A stretch of 64,000 nt of DNA. It comes from Brettanomyces bruxellensis (taxonomy: Eukaryota; Ascomycota; Pichiomycetes; Pichiales; Pichiaceae). Under the pieces are notes generated by a model. The model had not been told where the DNA came from. It searched no databases and saw only the letters and a list, made by a program, of their open reading frames with translations. Location: positions 496,001 to 560,000 of the forward strand of contig NC_054685.1 of NCBI RefSeq assembly GCF_011074885.1. The letters run 5' to 3'. Positions 9,783 through 19,850 of this stretch are shown one piece after another; the stretch's first letter is position 1; each line of letters starts with the position of its first letter. The position numbers and the translations under genes are program-made.

Positions 9783-11027
9783 TCATCCAAAGAGCTCATC
9801 AAGTGCCTCATCAGCCAAATAGCGTTGCATAGCACTTACTGCACTTACATCAATGTGTTGTGTTAGCAAGGCACCTCTGTACTCATCATCTTCTTTTTGC
9901 CTACCCCCCGATTTCGAACCTGGACCATCAGATGCCCCAAACATTGGCGAAGAGATAGCCGAAACCTGCCGCCTGTAGTTCGAAGAAGAAGAAGTTCTTT
10001 CCATCTCCGCTCCACTTCTGTATTCGTTATTCCTGAGTGCACTGTTAATTTCTCTGCTCACGTGATCGTTCAATCGACTTAACTCTTCAATATCCACAGC
10101 ATCATTAGATTTCACCGTGTCACAAAGAGCCGAAAACCAGCTTGATGTGCCCATGTTGGAAAGAACTTTCTGGTCCTCATCTGTGCAGAAAACACTAACA
10201 TTAAGCGCGTAGTACTGGTTGGCATGAAATCCGTAATCTTTCAACTGCTCATGGCTTGTCTGGTCCTTTATTTCCGTTCTATTTGTTACGCCATGGCGTA
10301 TTTCCGACTGTATCTTCTCATCCTGTCGTGCATTAGGATAATAGGCCCGAAATGCGCCGATCGAAACTTTTCCAAGACTGGCAGTCTGTTCGGGGTCAAT
10401 AACTATTGCCACATACGGATCTTGAAACGTCTGATTGAGTAGTTGTGTCTTCACATCTATACCCGAAAGCCAGCATCCAAATCCTGGATGTGAATGATAC
10501 CAGCCAATGATATTTTCGGGATGCAAACCTGATTTGTGCTCCTGCTCAATATAACTAAGCATGAACTCATATGCCTCATCTAGCGGGTTAACCCTTGACT
10601 CTGTACCATGAACTGGAAGTGGGAAACTGTCGAGAACTACGAGATCATTTCCAATATACTTGCCAGTCATCATTCCCATAATCTCCAGTGGTCCTCCCAA
10701 TCTTGCGTGCACTGTCATTTTGATCAAAGCAGAAATCGCTATATGAACCGTCTGAAAGTAGTGTGCTTGCTTTTTCCATGGTTTGGCATCTCCTGGCTTC
10801 AAACTCTTGACTTCGGTGGTGTAAAAGCTCCTAATCTTCGTATCATCAGTTCGCTTAATTTTTGTAATGCCCATTTCTTTCTCAACGTTTGGCTTCAGGT
10901 CCAATCGTTTATTTCTTAGTTGTTGCTCAAATTCCGCAGCCCTAACCGTTTCCTCGGTGAGCTTTGAACAGATGTCCACGGTTACCATTTTGAGGCGGTG
11001 TTGAGGTACTTTAACGTCCTTATTCAT
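9783..11027 (-). CDS. RRI1: COP9 signalosome catalytic subunit CSN5 (JAMM deneddylase)
   Basis: CSN5 removes Nedd8/Rub1 from cullins. The MPN+/JAMM zinc-protease motif is complete: a glutamate in GGPLEIMGMMTG, then HSHPGFGCWLSGID with H178 and H180 and the downstream Asp. KPWKKQAHYF just before the domain is the usual CSN5 lead-in. Length is 414 residues, close to S. cerevisiae Rri1 (440). The C-terminal part is more divergent and Ser-rich (residues about 340-370). The 3' end faces the kinase 3' end across 145 bases. Confidence 0.9.
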   Translation of the reverse strand: MNKDVKVPQHRLKMVTVDICSKLTEETVRAAEFEQQLRNKRLDLKPNVEKEMGITKIKRTDDTKIRSFYTTEVKSLKPGDAKPWKKQAHYFQTVHIAISALIKMTVHARLGGPLEIMGMMTGKYIGNDLVVLDSFPLPVHGTESRVNPLDEAYEFMLSYIEQEHKSGLHPENIIGWYHSHPGFGCWLSGIDVKTQLLNQTFQDPYVAIVIDPEQTASLGKVSIGAFRAYYPNARQDEKIQSEIRHGVTNRTEIKDQTSHEQLKDYGFHANQYYALNVSVFCTDEDQKVLSNMGTSSWFSALCDTVKSNDAVDIEELSRLNDHVSREINSALRNNEYRSGAEMERTSSSSNYRRQVSAISSPMFGASDGPGSKSGGRQKEDDEYRGALLTQHIDVSAVSAMQRYLADEALDELFG

Positions 11028-11359
11028 GGATTTGTAACTTGTTAACTATAAAAGGCACCTGAAAGTTCCATTCCAGTTGTGAATTTCGAAAATGAAAATG
11101 TGCGTTTGCAGGACTCCGTTTATAATGATGTATGTCAATATTTGTCCATAAATACAAGTTATCACGAAATCAATCGATGAAAGTGGCATCTAGCTGCCAA
11201 TAAAGTAAGAATTATAAGTTCGTGTGCTTTCGCTTTGTTCAACCTATTATTTATTTTTTGGTCTGATAGTTTTTTTTATTTCTTCCGCATTTTGCTATTT
11301 TCTTCTACCTACAAAGTATTTAAAAATAACCAGTGACCCATTATGACTATACATATTAT
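11028..11359. other. Short intergenic region
   Basis: About 330 AT-rich bases between the CSN5 promoter and the PFK26 3' end. Nothing other than promoter and terminator function by position is seen. Confidence 0.4.
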
Positions 11360-13414
11360 CTATATAAGAAGCTCCCTTAGTCTGGAGACCAATTCCTTGT
11401 TAGCCAGAATTGAGCTGATCTGCTTATCTAGCTTATCTTGAACGTCCGGCGTGTTGATTGCTTTCTCCAATGGCTTATCAGAAATGGACTTTGCATCTGA
11501 ATTCTTCTCAACATTGCTCTTTTCAGAGCACTCTTTCCCAGTGTTACTGTGCATAAATTCGTAACATTGGGAGTCGGATCTCTCACAGAAAACCTTCTGA
11601 TACTGCTTAATATCAGTAATCGACGGCTCTTTCTGAATTTTGGTTTCATCATCACTGGCATAACTTTCATCAACAGCGGCATTAGAATTGCATGACTTCA
11701 AAACTGGTTTATACTCGTTGTCCACAGAGAGTGACAATCTCTTTCTTTTCCTCTTCATAAGCTCTATTTCATCAACCTCATAAAAATCATCCGTGGTCTC
11801 ATCATACTGCCAAATTTTCAAATCCAGGCCATAAGGTTTGGGCTCAATACAGTAGATATAGCCATGATGCACGTCTAACTCTGTTAGCATCTCCTTACTG
11901 AGGTCCATGAAATAACAAAGTAAGACTCTAATCACAACACGGTGTGATATAAGTAGTACGTGCTCTTTGCATCTTTCCAATTCGATGATGATCGGTCTTA
12001 GTCGAGAGATAAGATCCAAGTATGACTCTCCGCCAAGTCCAGGAAACCTGTAACTGAGCTTGTTTTGAATCATATTGTAGTACTCGTCAAAGTGATCTAT
12101 TCTAAAGTCATAGTCTTTTGATGAATCTAAAGACCCGTAACAAATATCATTCAGCATTCGGAAAGATTTCATCTGGTACTCGTTATGCGAAAAATACTGG
12201 GCTGTTTCGTTTGTTCTTTTCAAGGTGGATGTCCACACGTTGAATTTCTGCTCAATATGTGGCCCGTTATGGAACGAAAAGAAGTCCGAATTCTTGACAA
12301 ATTGCTTGTTGAGTTGTCTAAGATTGAATTCCTGTCTTTTTCTGGCAATAAACTTTGGAAGTGCTTTCGCAAACTTCCAACCATTTGTGGATAAGTCCGA
12401 ATCTCCCCCTATTATATGCTGAACATCATCTTCAGTCTCTCCATTTGGAGTAAGCCATATTTGACGATCGGTGAGGTTGAAGTTGAGCAAAAAGAACACG
12501 CACTGCGAAGATAGATAGCCGCTGATGTTATACGATGTGATCTTCTTGCCTGCATTGATGATTTTCACGTACTGCACATCATATTTCTGATTTTCCATCT
12601 CCTCTATTTCATCGATTGTTTCATACACACTCTCATAGTTTCTCAGCCTATTTCTAAAGTCCTCTAATGCAAGTTTGGGCTTCATGGATCGGTAGTCCGG
12701 ACCCATAAGCTTCAAGTGGATGTTCTTTTCAATAAGTTCACCATCCGTGCATATGCTTTCCAAAAAGAGAATCTTTGCCGAGCCCTTCATTCGACTCGTG
12801 ACTGTTTCCACAATCCACTTACGGCGGTTCTTTGTTGTGTTGGTTGCATCAAATATTCCAACGTTTCCGTCTTCATACTGAAGATAATCCAGAAGCCTGT
12901 TCAAGGTCTCTTTTGCCCATTTTTCCCTCAGTTTGAGATTTCCCTTGTTGCGTGAGTCAAAAAAGCTGGCATCATGTGTTGTGGAGGTCCCTTTATGTTT
13001 GTTCTCTGTGCTTTTTTCCTGCTTCTTTGGTGCGGTATTGCAATTGTTCGATATTGGTCCTAGAACAGGCACTTCACTTGGTCCTGTATGCTTTTCACGC
13101 CTAGTATTACCGACATTGAATATCTTCGTATTGAATTGGGACCAGTTGAAATATCGCTGGAGCTTTTTTGTAATATAGGATTTTCCCCTTGCTGGAAGAC
13201 CAACACAAACGATAACGAGCTTTAGGGATTCTCCCGGAGACACATCGGATGATGTCATAGATGAGCTGTTGGAAATGTTTGACATGGCTGAAAGTGATGT
13301 TGAAGAAGCTCCTGTTGATGCTGCAGCTGAAATAGTTGGTGATGGTAATTGGTCGAATTTTAAACTAAATTGTGCTTTTGATGCTGTTGGATTAGAACTC
13401 GGTATTAAAGTCAT
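11360..13414 (-). CDS. PFK26: 6-phosphofructo-2-kinase with degenerate phosphatase domain (Pfk26 type)
   Basis: Makes fructose-2,6-bisphosphate, the activator of glycolytic phosphofructokinase. The 684-residue protein has a disordered Ser-rich N-terminus, then the kinase Walker A motif GLPARGKS at residues 72-79, KLQRYFNW, FNVGNTRR, and FDATNTTKNRRKW. A roughly 35-residue insertion follows FNVGNTRR before the conserved FFDSRN. The C-terminal histidine-phosphatase domain keeps GGDSDLSTNG and SHRVVIRVLL, but the catalytic RHGE is replaced by PNGE near residue 320. The nucleophilic histidine is therefore lost. Yeast Pfk26 also lacks this histidine, so this looks like a monofunctional kinase. A Ser/Lys-rich tail of about 120 residues follows. 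Confidence 0.88.
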   Translation of the reverse strand: MTLIPSSNPTASKAQFSLKFDQLPSPTISAAASTGASSTSLSAMSNISNSSSMTSSDVSPGESLKLVIVCVGLPARGKSYITKKLQRYFNWSQFNTKIFNVGNTRREKHTGPSEVPVLGPISNNCNTAPKKQEKSTENKHKGTSTTHDASFFDSRNKGNLKLREKWAKETLNRLLDYLQYEDGNVGIFDATNTTKNRRKWIVETVTSRMKGSAKILFLESICTDGELIEKNIHLKLMGPDYRSMKPKLALEDFRNRLRNYESVYETIDEIEEMENQKYDVQYVKIINAGKKITSYNISGYLSSQCVFFLLNFNLTDRQIWLTPNGETEDDVQHIIGGDSDLSTNGWKFAKALPKFIARKRQEFNLRQLNKQFVKNSDFFSFHNGPHIEQKFNVWTSTLKRTNETAQYFSHNEYQMKSFRMLNDICYGSLDSSKDYDFRIDHFDEYYNMIQNKLSYRFPGLGGESYLDLISRLRPIIIELERCKEHVLLISHRVVIRVLLCYFMDLSKEMLTELDVHHGYIYCIEPKPYGLDLKIWQYDETTDDFYEVDEIELMKRKRKRLSLSVDNEYKPVLKSCNSNAAVDESYASDDETKIQKEPSITDIKQYQKVFCERSDSQCYEFMHSNTGKECSEKSNVEKNSDAKSISDKPLEKAINTPDVQDKLDKQISSILANKELVSRLRELLI

Positions 13415-14439
13415 ATTGAAATTTTTATCTGGCGCTTAATGCCACTCGAGGAAGATGAATGTGTAAACAGCTTGACCACTTTAATTTTTTCTAAATGTAT
13501 ATGAATCTCACAGTCTCTGTCGAGTATACTTGGTACTAGAAGCCAATTGCTATCAGGAAATAATTGACCGTTATCATACATATATTGATGTAGTGGTATA
13601 AAGAAGAAGACAAACTACCAGGGAAAAATAATATTTGTGGATGATATATCGAGGAAACTACATCTTACTTATATCTGATATCTAACAATGACACACGAGC
13701 ATTGCGAAGACTCATGACTTGACTATTCGTCATAAATATTGATGTTGCTAGCATGTAAGCGGCTGGAATTGCAATAATGGGTAAGAGGTGAAAAATATGA
13801 ACAATGGAAATTGCCAGACGAGAAAATTATTTGATGGGTGGAGAAATGGAGAAATTCGGACTCAAGATGATTTGGGAATTATTCTGAAAACTGGACTTTT
13901 TCGACAATCTACGCTGAGATTTGTCGATTAAAGTTATTCCGAACATGATGAAAATTTTCGCTATTAAGTGATGCAAATGTTAATTTACGGTATGATTGAA
14001 AAGCTAGATTTTCACTTTTGGTCTGTACTAGGTACATGTTATACAATTTTTTGCCTGCTCCCACAATCCAAAACACAATTTGCTGACCTCCCTGATTTCG
14101 GCAAGGTTTGCTTTCGCGGCTAAAATTATCGCAGTCCTCATTCTGTAACCTTTCCCCGCGCTAGTTCACAATTAACTGAATGAGTCAACTGGAGAAATGG
14201 CTGATTCTTCTGATGGGTGGAGAAACGGAAGACCAAGGGTGTAGGGATGTTCAACTCAAATTGATTAATATTCTTTCGAAAGGGAATTATTCATCTGTAA
14301 AAGGTTGGTTTATGTTGTAGTTTTACAATAAATCATAGTATAAGTTTGGGCAGAAGTGATGTTCAAATAGAATACTTATAAATCTATGACTAGCAGTAAT
14401 GGTTCAAATGTCCTCCTGGAACCTATTTTATTTTGGAGT

Positions 14440-14477
<38 letters not shown>

Positions 14478-14744
14478 GCAGCAACCTGTGCAAACTCTAA
14501 AATGAAAAATTCATAATTATCGAAAATCAATATCGGCAGCGCAATTCTCGATCATGTAAATACGTCAGTATTTTCTTTTACTAATTTAACTACTTAAGGT
14601 AGGCCTTTTTCCGAAACACCTACAACAGGTTATCATTGGAATATATCATTCAAGATATTCTAAGTTCGCCGTTATCTGATTGCGGGCTGTGGCTTAACAC
14701 TACTTCACATACATATTCATCTTTTAATATATCTCAAGAACTGA
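13415..14744. promoter_or_regulatory. Divergent intergenic region PFK26 / DLD2
   Basis: About 1.3 kb, AT-rich. Two copies of TGATGGGTGGAGAAA occur near 13834 and 14212, and a 34-base T homopolymer covers 14443-14476. No coding frame is convincing. Promoters of both flanking genes must lie here. Confidence 0.45.
14443..14476. repeat. Poly(T) homopolymer, 34 bases
   Basis: An uninterrupted run of 34 T on the plus strand, about 270 bases upstream of the DLD2-type start. Poly(dA:dT) tracts exclude nucleosomes in yeast promoters. The exact length is unreliable in any assembly. Confidence 0.8.
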
Positions 14745-16478
14745 ATGATGTCTGGTCTCCTTCGCATTCAACTAAGGCCACAGGCATCCGGATTGCTCCG
14801 TGTTTCCGAATCAGGTAGAGCCAGTTTTGCGCATGTTGCCAAAGCCGTTGCTAGCATCGGGGAACTATCTGGTGCACGGATGTGTAACATAGCTAAGAAG
14901 AACTTAAGTATGAGGAGACGTTTTGATTACTTCAGTCGGGGAATGGCCACTAAGAAGGAGGTTACATTGACTTCAGAGATGTATCCCGAGACCAAACGGA
15001 ATCCCGCATTTAAGAAAATCACAACTGACGATATTGACTTCTTCAAAAAAGTTCTCGGAGACAAGCAGGTGATTACAGATGTAGAAGAGTTAGAGAAGTA
15101 CAATGTGGACTGGATGGCCAAATACAGAGGCCAGTCACGTGTCGCATTGCGTCCCAAAACGGTCCAGGAAGTGTCAAAGGTTGTGAAGTACTGTAATGAA
15201 AATATGATTGCAATTGTTCCACAAGGTGGAAACACAGGCTTAGTTGGTGGTTCGGTCCCAGTTTTCGACGAAGTTGTTATTTCTGTGGCTAACATGAACA
15301 AGGTGAGATCGTTTGATGAGACCTCTGGTATCCTCAAACTTGATGCGGGTGTGATTATGGAGGATGCAGACAACTTTCTTGCCAAAAACGGGCATATCTT
15401 CCCGCTCGATTTGGGAGCCAAAGGGTCATGTTTCGTTGGAGGAAATGTTGCAACCAATGCTGGTGGTGTCCGGTTATTGAGGTACGGATCACTGCATGGT
15501 TCTGTTCTTGGATTGGAAGCAGTTTTACCGGACGGAACGATATATGATTCGATGCACTCACTTAGAAAGGACAACACTGGCTATGATTTGAAGCAGTTGT
15601 TTATTGGATCCGAGGGAACATTGGGAATCATCACTGGCATTTCTATTTTGTGTCCGGGTCGTCCAAAGTTCTCGAATGTTGCATTTTTGGGACTTGATAG
15701 CTATGAAAAGGTCCAGCAGACGTTTAAAGCGGCCAGATCTCAGCTTTGCGAAGTTCTTTCTGCATTTGAGTTCATGGATCGCCGCTCAGAAGTTTTCTCG
15801 TCACGTTTACTTGGCCGTGCACATCCTTTGGCTGGTGAAGACGTGGATGTGGATTCTCTCAAAGGAAATTATGCAGCTTCCGTTCCAGAGTATCCATTCT
15901 ATGTGCTTATAGAGGTTGCTGGTTCAAGCAAGGAGCACGATGATGAAAAGCTCGAGTCTTTTCTTGAAAACGTGATGGAAAGTGGTGAAGTTTCAGATGG
16001 TACAGTTTCGCAAGATGAGGCACAGATGGCGGAACTTTGGGAATGGAGAGAGTCCATCAGTATGGCTGCTAAGATTGATGGCGGTGTTTACAAGTATGAC
16101 GTGTCGTTACCGCAGTCAAAGATTTACGACTTGGTCAATACTGTTCGGGAGCATCTTACGGAGAAGAATTTACTTTCTGCTACAGACAAGTCGAAACCGA
16201 TCGTTGATGTTATTGGATACGGCCACATTGGTGATGGCAACTTGCATCTCAATGTTTGTGTTCGTGAGTACTCCAAGGTTGTTGAAGAGGCTTTGGAGCC
16301 ATATGTGTATGAGCAGGTTCAGAAATACCACGGATCTATTTCGGCCGAGCACGGTTTGGGATTCCAGAAGAAACACGCAATTCAGTACACGAAGAATCCG
16401 GTTGAGCTGCACCTTATTCGTGATATGAAGAAGCACTTCGATCCGAAGGGAATCATGAATCCATACAAATATGTTTGA
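14745..16478 (+). CDS. DLD2: D-lactate / D-2-hydroxyglutarate dehydrogenase (FAD-linked), DLD2 type
   Basis: A 577-residue FAD-linked oxidoreductase of the PCMH/FAD-oxidase C family. The FAD-binding segment [18 protein letters not shown] lies near residue 160, and [21 protein letters not shown] and [13 protein letters not shown] follow. The C-terminal active-site block has [13 protein letters not shown] and SAEHGLG, with the terminal [11 protein letters not shown]. All of these are characteristic of Dld2/Dld3 and the D-2-hydroxyglutarate dehydrogenases. The first roughly 70 residues are Arg/Ser/Ala-rich with almost no acidic residues, as expected for a mitochondrial presequence, which favours Dld2 (mitochondrial) over Dld3 (cytosolic). 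The start could be either of two adjacent ATG codons. Confidence 0.88.
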   Translation: MMSGLLRIQLRPQASGLLRVSESGRASFAHVAKAVASIGELSGARMCNIAKKNLSMRRRFDYFSRGMATKKEVTLTSEMYPETKRNPAFKKITTDDIDFFKKVLGDKQVITDVEELEKYNVDWMAKYRGQSRVALRPKTVQEVSKVVKYCNENMIAIVPQGGNTGLVGGSVPVFDEVVISVANMNKVRSFDETSGILKLDAGVIMEDADNFLAKNGHIFPLDLGAKGSCFVGGNVATNAGGVRLLRYGSLHGSVLGLEAVLPDGTIYDSMHSLRKDNTGYDLKQLFIGSEGTLGIITGISILCPGRPKFSNVAFLGLDSYEKVQQTFKAARSQLCEVLSAFEFMDRRSEVFSSRLLGRAHPLAGEDVDVDSLKGNYAASVPEYPFYVLIEVAGSSKEHDDEKLESFLENVMESGEVSDGTVSQDEAQMAELWEWRESISMAAKIDGGVYKYDVSLPQSKIYDLVNTVREHLTEKNLLSATDKSKPIVDVIGYGHIGDGNLHLNVCVREYSKVVEEALEPYVYEQVQKYHGSISAEHGLGFQKKHAIQYTKNPVELHLIRDMKKHFDPKGIMNPYKYV

Positions 16479-17162
16479 ATGAGCAATACACAGTGTGTTT
16501 GAATTAGAGTGTGTGACTCCATATTACGTTTAGTGCTGACTTATTTATAGTTTATTTATGAAATCGGCCAGAGATGTGGTCGGCTATTAGAGGTGCTCTG
16601 TGATGTAAGATTTTTCTTAGAATGAGATGTAATGAAGTAATAGTAAGCAATAACCCCAGGTTCAATACTTTCAGCTTCAGCACTTCCTGTTTCCAAGTAA
16701 TACTAATCAGAGAGAAAATCAACAAGTACGAACTAGTACGAACTAGTTCATTTCCAAGTCCAATACAAGATCAGAGCTAGAACCAACATTACAACAGAGA
16801 CGCATATTAAATGATAACTGGATGTAGGTAAATATCATCTGTATAAATACAAACTATAGGGAGATCTGCCGGAAGGCCCGTTTCCCCCAGGCCGGCGACA
16901 AATCACCAAACAAAGCAACGCAACGCACACAAAAACTAAGGAATAGCAAGAAAAAAAAAAGCGAAACCGTATTCAGAGCCAAACGCTGCCATCAACAGAT
17001 GAGCATTTGCAGCATACTCTAGTAAGGATGCCTGCAAAAAAAAGAAGCAAGAGAAAATAATTGTACGTCGAGAAGCAGCGACTGGAAGGAATATGAGAGA
17101 AGAGATAAAGGCAAGACTAAGCAAAGAACAAAAAAAGAGAGCGAAAAAAGGATTCTCGTCGA
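16479..17162. other. Convergent intergenic region DLD2 / WSC sensor
   Basis: About 680 bases, 3' flanks of two convergent genes. It includes a direct repeat of ACGAACTAGT around 16727-16747, ending in the 10-base palindrome GAACTAGTTC. No gene is evident; ORFs here are short and low in complexity. Confidence 0.4.
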
Positions 17163-18215
17163 TCAGAACTTGCCCGTGGTGTTGTTCTCAGGAATATCAT
17201 CATCAGGATTTGCGACTCTTAGAACTTTTCGGTTGTAATCGGCAGCATCTGCAAGAGATCCATCACTCAATCTCCGCCTTCCCAGCATCACTCTGTTTGC
17301 CGTATCATCCTGCTCAGAGGCAAATGGATTCGTGCTCGACTTAAGGGCCTCCTCGTAAGCCACATCATCAACTATTCCGTTGCTTGTGTTGTCGCCAGAC
17401 TCGTAATCATCGTTTCTCCTCTTTCTCCAGATGAAGAAGAACAATCCAGCCGCAATTAGGCCTAGACCCACGACTCCGCCAACGACTCCACCGGCTATTG
17501 CACCTGTATTTGACCCAGAAGAGCTTTTTTTGCTCTCTGGTGTGGATGAAGCTGTGGCTGACGATGTGGCTGACGAAGATGATGACGTGTCCGTCGATTT
17601 AGGAGACGACGTCTTCGACGTGACTGTCACCACAGATGTGACAATCGTGCTACTGTTCAAAACGGTTGTTTCAACAGTTGCACTAGACTTTGAGCTCGTT
17701 GTAGGGTTTGCAGAGTCGGAATTTGTAGATGAGGTCTCGGAAGAGCTTTCTGAGTCCGAACTCGTGCCTGCAGCCGAGGTTGTCGCACCAGCATTCGTCT
17801 GACTGCTTGATGCTGCTGCTGTTGACGAGGTGCCGGCGGCAGAAGTCGAATCTTCGGTCGAACTTGAGCCTGAGTCGTCTGAATTTGCGGATGATACAGT
17901 CACACCTTCCTGCGCATAAACGTTGTACGCGTTTGTTCCTCCACACATATCCGATGGATATCCATCGCATGTTGTTGAGCAAGAGTTACTCTGGCTGCCT
18001 GATGGCTGTGATGAGCCACAGTAGCATTTGTTGCCTGACATGGCATAAAAGTCATACCCACTACATTGACTGGAGCAATAATCCGACGACTGCCAGGTAT
18101 ATGAGCCCTTATCGACCCAGGACGACGGGACGCTGGAGTAGCAGCCCACCATATCGCCTGTGGCCCCCACCAATGACGGTATCACGGCTAGTGTGAGTGC
18201 TATAAGTGCCGACAT
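17163..18215 (-). CDS. WSC1: Cell-wall stress sensor with WSC domain
   Basis: A 350-residue type I plasma-membrane sensor of the cell-wall integrity pathway, which signals to Rom2 and Rho1. A signal peptide (MSALIALTLAVIPSLVGA) is followed by a cysteine-rich WSC domain (about residues 22-100, eight or more Cys, with MVGCYSS and CYCGSS) and a Ser/Thr-rich, probably O-mannosylated stalk to about residue 230. The membrane segment is GAIAGGVVGGVVGLGLIAAG plus FFFIW, then a basic RKRR stop-transfer. The cytoplasmic tail carries an NPFA endocytosis-type motif, RRLSDGSLADA and KVLRVANPDDD, which are hallmark Wsc tail motifs. Which of Wsc1, 2 or 3 it corresponds to cannot be decided. Confidence 0.9.
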   Translation of the reverse strand: MSALIALTLAVIPSLVGATGDMVGCYSSVPSSWVDKGSYTWQSSDYCSSQCSGYDFYAMSGNKCYCGSSQPSGSQSNSCSTTCDGYPSDMCGGTNAYNVYAQEGVTVSSANSDDSGSSSTEDSTSAAGTSSTAAASSSQTNAGATTSAAGTSSDSESSSETSSTNSDSANPTTSSKSSATVETTVLNSSTIVTSVVTVTSKTSSPKSTDTSSSSSATSSATASSTPESKKSSSGSNTGAIAGGVVGGVVGLGLIAAGLFFFIWRKRRNDDYESGDNTSNGIVDDVAYEEALKSSTNPFASEQDDTANRVMLGRRRLSDGSLADAADYNRKVLRVANPDDDIPENNTTGKF

Positions 18216-18648
18216 TTGTCTTTATGTGTATATGTTTTAGTTTTCAGCTGTTGAAATGTGAAACGAGCGGGAAAGCAACGCGTGCAATCTGTTTGTGGTA
18301 TGTGGAGCGTGTATGCAGTACACCAGATAAAGTAGAATGCGTCTGAAATATAGCTGTGATTCAAATAAAACTCCTGTGACTTTTTCTTGCTGTTAGACTT
18401 ATGGCGTCCTCAAAGCTGAAAAAGAATGATTGCTCTGGGTTGTACAAGTCGGTTTTTATAAAGAAATGAAAAAGACAACAAGTTCCTCGCGTAAAAGACT
18501 ATAAGTATTCTTCAGACTGTGTGAATGTGCAAAATACTGTATGGTATACCTTGGATGACTTAAGGATAAGATGAATGGTCAAGACGTGAAAAGATCCATT
18601 CGAGTATTTCCCAAAAAAATATAAAATAAAAATGGATAAATTTAAAAA

Positions 18649-18695
18649 AAGAAAATTCAAAAATTCAAAAATTCAAAAAATCAAAAAAATCAAAA

Positions 18696-18726
<31 letters not shown>

Positions 18727-18727
18727 A
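18649..18727. repeat. A-rich microsatellite ending in poly(A)25
   Basis: Imperfect repeats of ATTCAAAA/ATCAAAAAA followed by 25 consecutive A. Located about 430 bases upstream of the WSC gene start. Confidence 0.7.
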
Positions 18728-19317
18728 CCTACGTATAACAAATAGCTCACGCTAGAAAGAACCCGAATAATAAGGAAAACGGTCAGAAGTGAAAATGTCG
18801 ATTGTAGCTCTTCGGCAAAGGGGCGAGAAGGCCAAAAAAAATTGAATGAATGCTAAATTGTTTGATTTCGAAGAACAAAAATACCGAAAGAGAAAATATT
18901 TCGCATTTTTAGCATTCGGCGTCCTTGGTCTCGAGCAATTTTTCATTGTTCCGGGTCCCATACAACCTTAATGCGTTATTCTGAATCCGAGTTATTTGCC
19001 TGCACCTCTAATTTTTAATTTCGCGTTTCTATGCAATTACGCTTTTACTATTTGCCGGTACCAAATGCTCAATCAATTATTGAATACATTGATTAAGTTC
19101 AGATAATATGTAACTAGGATAAGATGTTCCGAATGTATTTGTTAAACTTGACTTTTCTCAGCATTTCAAGAAACATTCTGCAGGGCATTTGGCAAGTCAC
19201 CATTCACGACCTTAGGATTCATCCTTACACCGTAAAGCTGCACTTTGTATGGCGTTGTCTCTGAATGTTGATTTGATAGCATTAGAGTAATTATTAATTT
19301 AAACTGTTTCGAATTAT

Positions 19318-19401
19318 TAATTCCGACTACTTCGAATTATTGGTTCTAACTACTTCAAATTATTTATTCCAACTACTTCAAATTATTTATTCCAACTACT
19401 A
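19318..19401. repeat. Imperfect ~24-bp direct repeat, about 3.5 copies
   Basis: Units of the form ATTATTNATTCCAACTACTTCAA recur (for example around 19316, 19340, 19363 and 19381). It ends just at the stop of the doubtful ORF on the minus strand. Function is unknown. Confidence 0.55.
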
Positions 19402-19402
19402 A

Positions 19403-19684
19403 TTAGTCTTCTGTTGTTGCATGTGTTTGTACCGTACTCCTAAAGCTCATCAAATCAATGAGGCACTTACGCATCCTTGCACCATTACATTTTTTGCGAC
19501 GAATGTAAGTCATCGTCCGGACTTCTGTATCACTCAGTATTTTTTTTTGGATTTTTTCTGTTGCTTCTGAGTAATATTCAAACACAGGAATATAGTCTTT
19601 TTTTGGACCCCCGCTTTGACGTAACCGGCTGGAACGGAATAGCATCTCCATTATAATTAATTTGATTAGTCCGAATCTTAATAT
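19403..19684 (-). CDS. Doubtful small ORF, unknown
   Basis: An open frame of up to 99 codons with an ATG at 19684 (93 residues; alternative ATG at 19651). Its charged, non-repetitive middle (PKKDYIPVFEYYSEATEKIQ) looks more coding-like than the other ORFs in this gap. I recognise no family, no signal peptide and no membrane segment. It sits in the presumed promoter of the CUB1 homologue, so it may be chance or a gene relic. Confidence 0.22.
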   Translation of the reverse strand: MLRFGLIKLIIMEMLFRSSRLRQSGGPKKDYIPVFEYYSEATEKIQKKILSDTEVRTMTYIRRKKCNGARMRKCLIDLMSFRSTVQTHATTED

Positions 19685-19850
19685 CATTTGACAATTTAGC
19701 AAGACTTGAAACAGTGCAAGGATTGTTAATACTACTAGCTTTCAATTTTGAGTCTAGTATGGAAGCAAACGGAAAATAGTTGAGGTGATTAAATAGACAG
19801 CATCGAGAAAATACATTAAAGGCAGTTTGACAGGTATATGCAATATAGAA

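Larger units (their letters stand above)
18216..19850. promoter_or_regulatory. Long divergent intergenic region WSC / CUB1
   Basis: About 1.6 kb. Near 18649-18700 is a run of AAATTCAAA / AAATCAAA type repeats that leads into a 25-base A tract (18703-18727). Near 19300-19400 short direct repeats of the type TACTTC(A/G)AATTATT(T/G)(A/G)TTC recur about four times at roughly 24-base spacing. A doubtful ORF on the minus strand is listed separately. The large size suits a regulated promoter for the WSC gene. Confidence 0.45.

Noticed and set aside
17431..17802. Plus-strand ORF antisense to the WSC gene
   Set aside because: It mirrors the Ser/Thr-rich stalk on the other strand and is explained by codon bias of the real gene.
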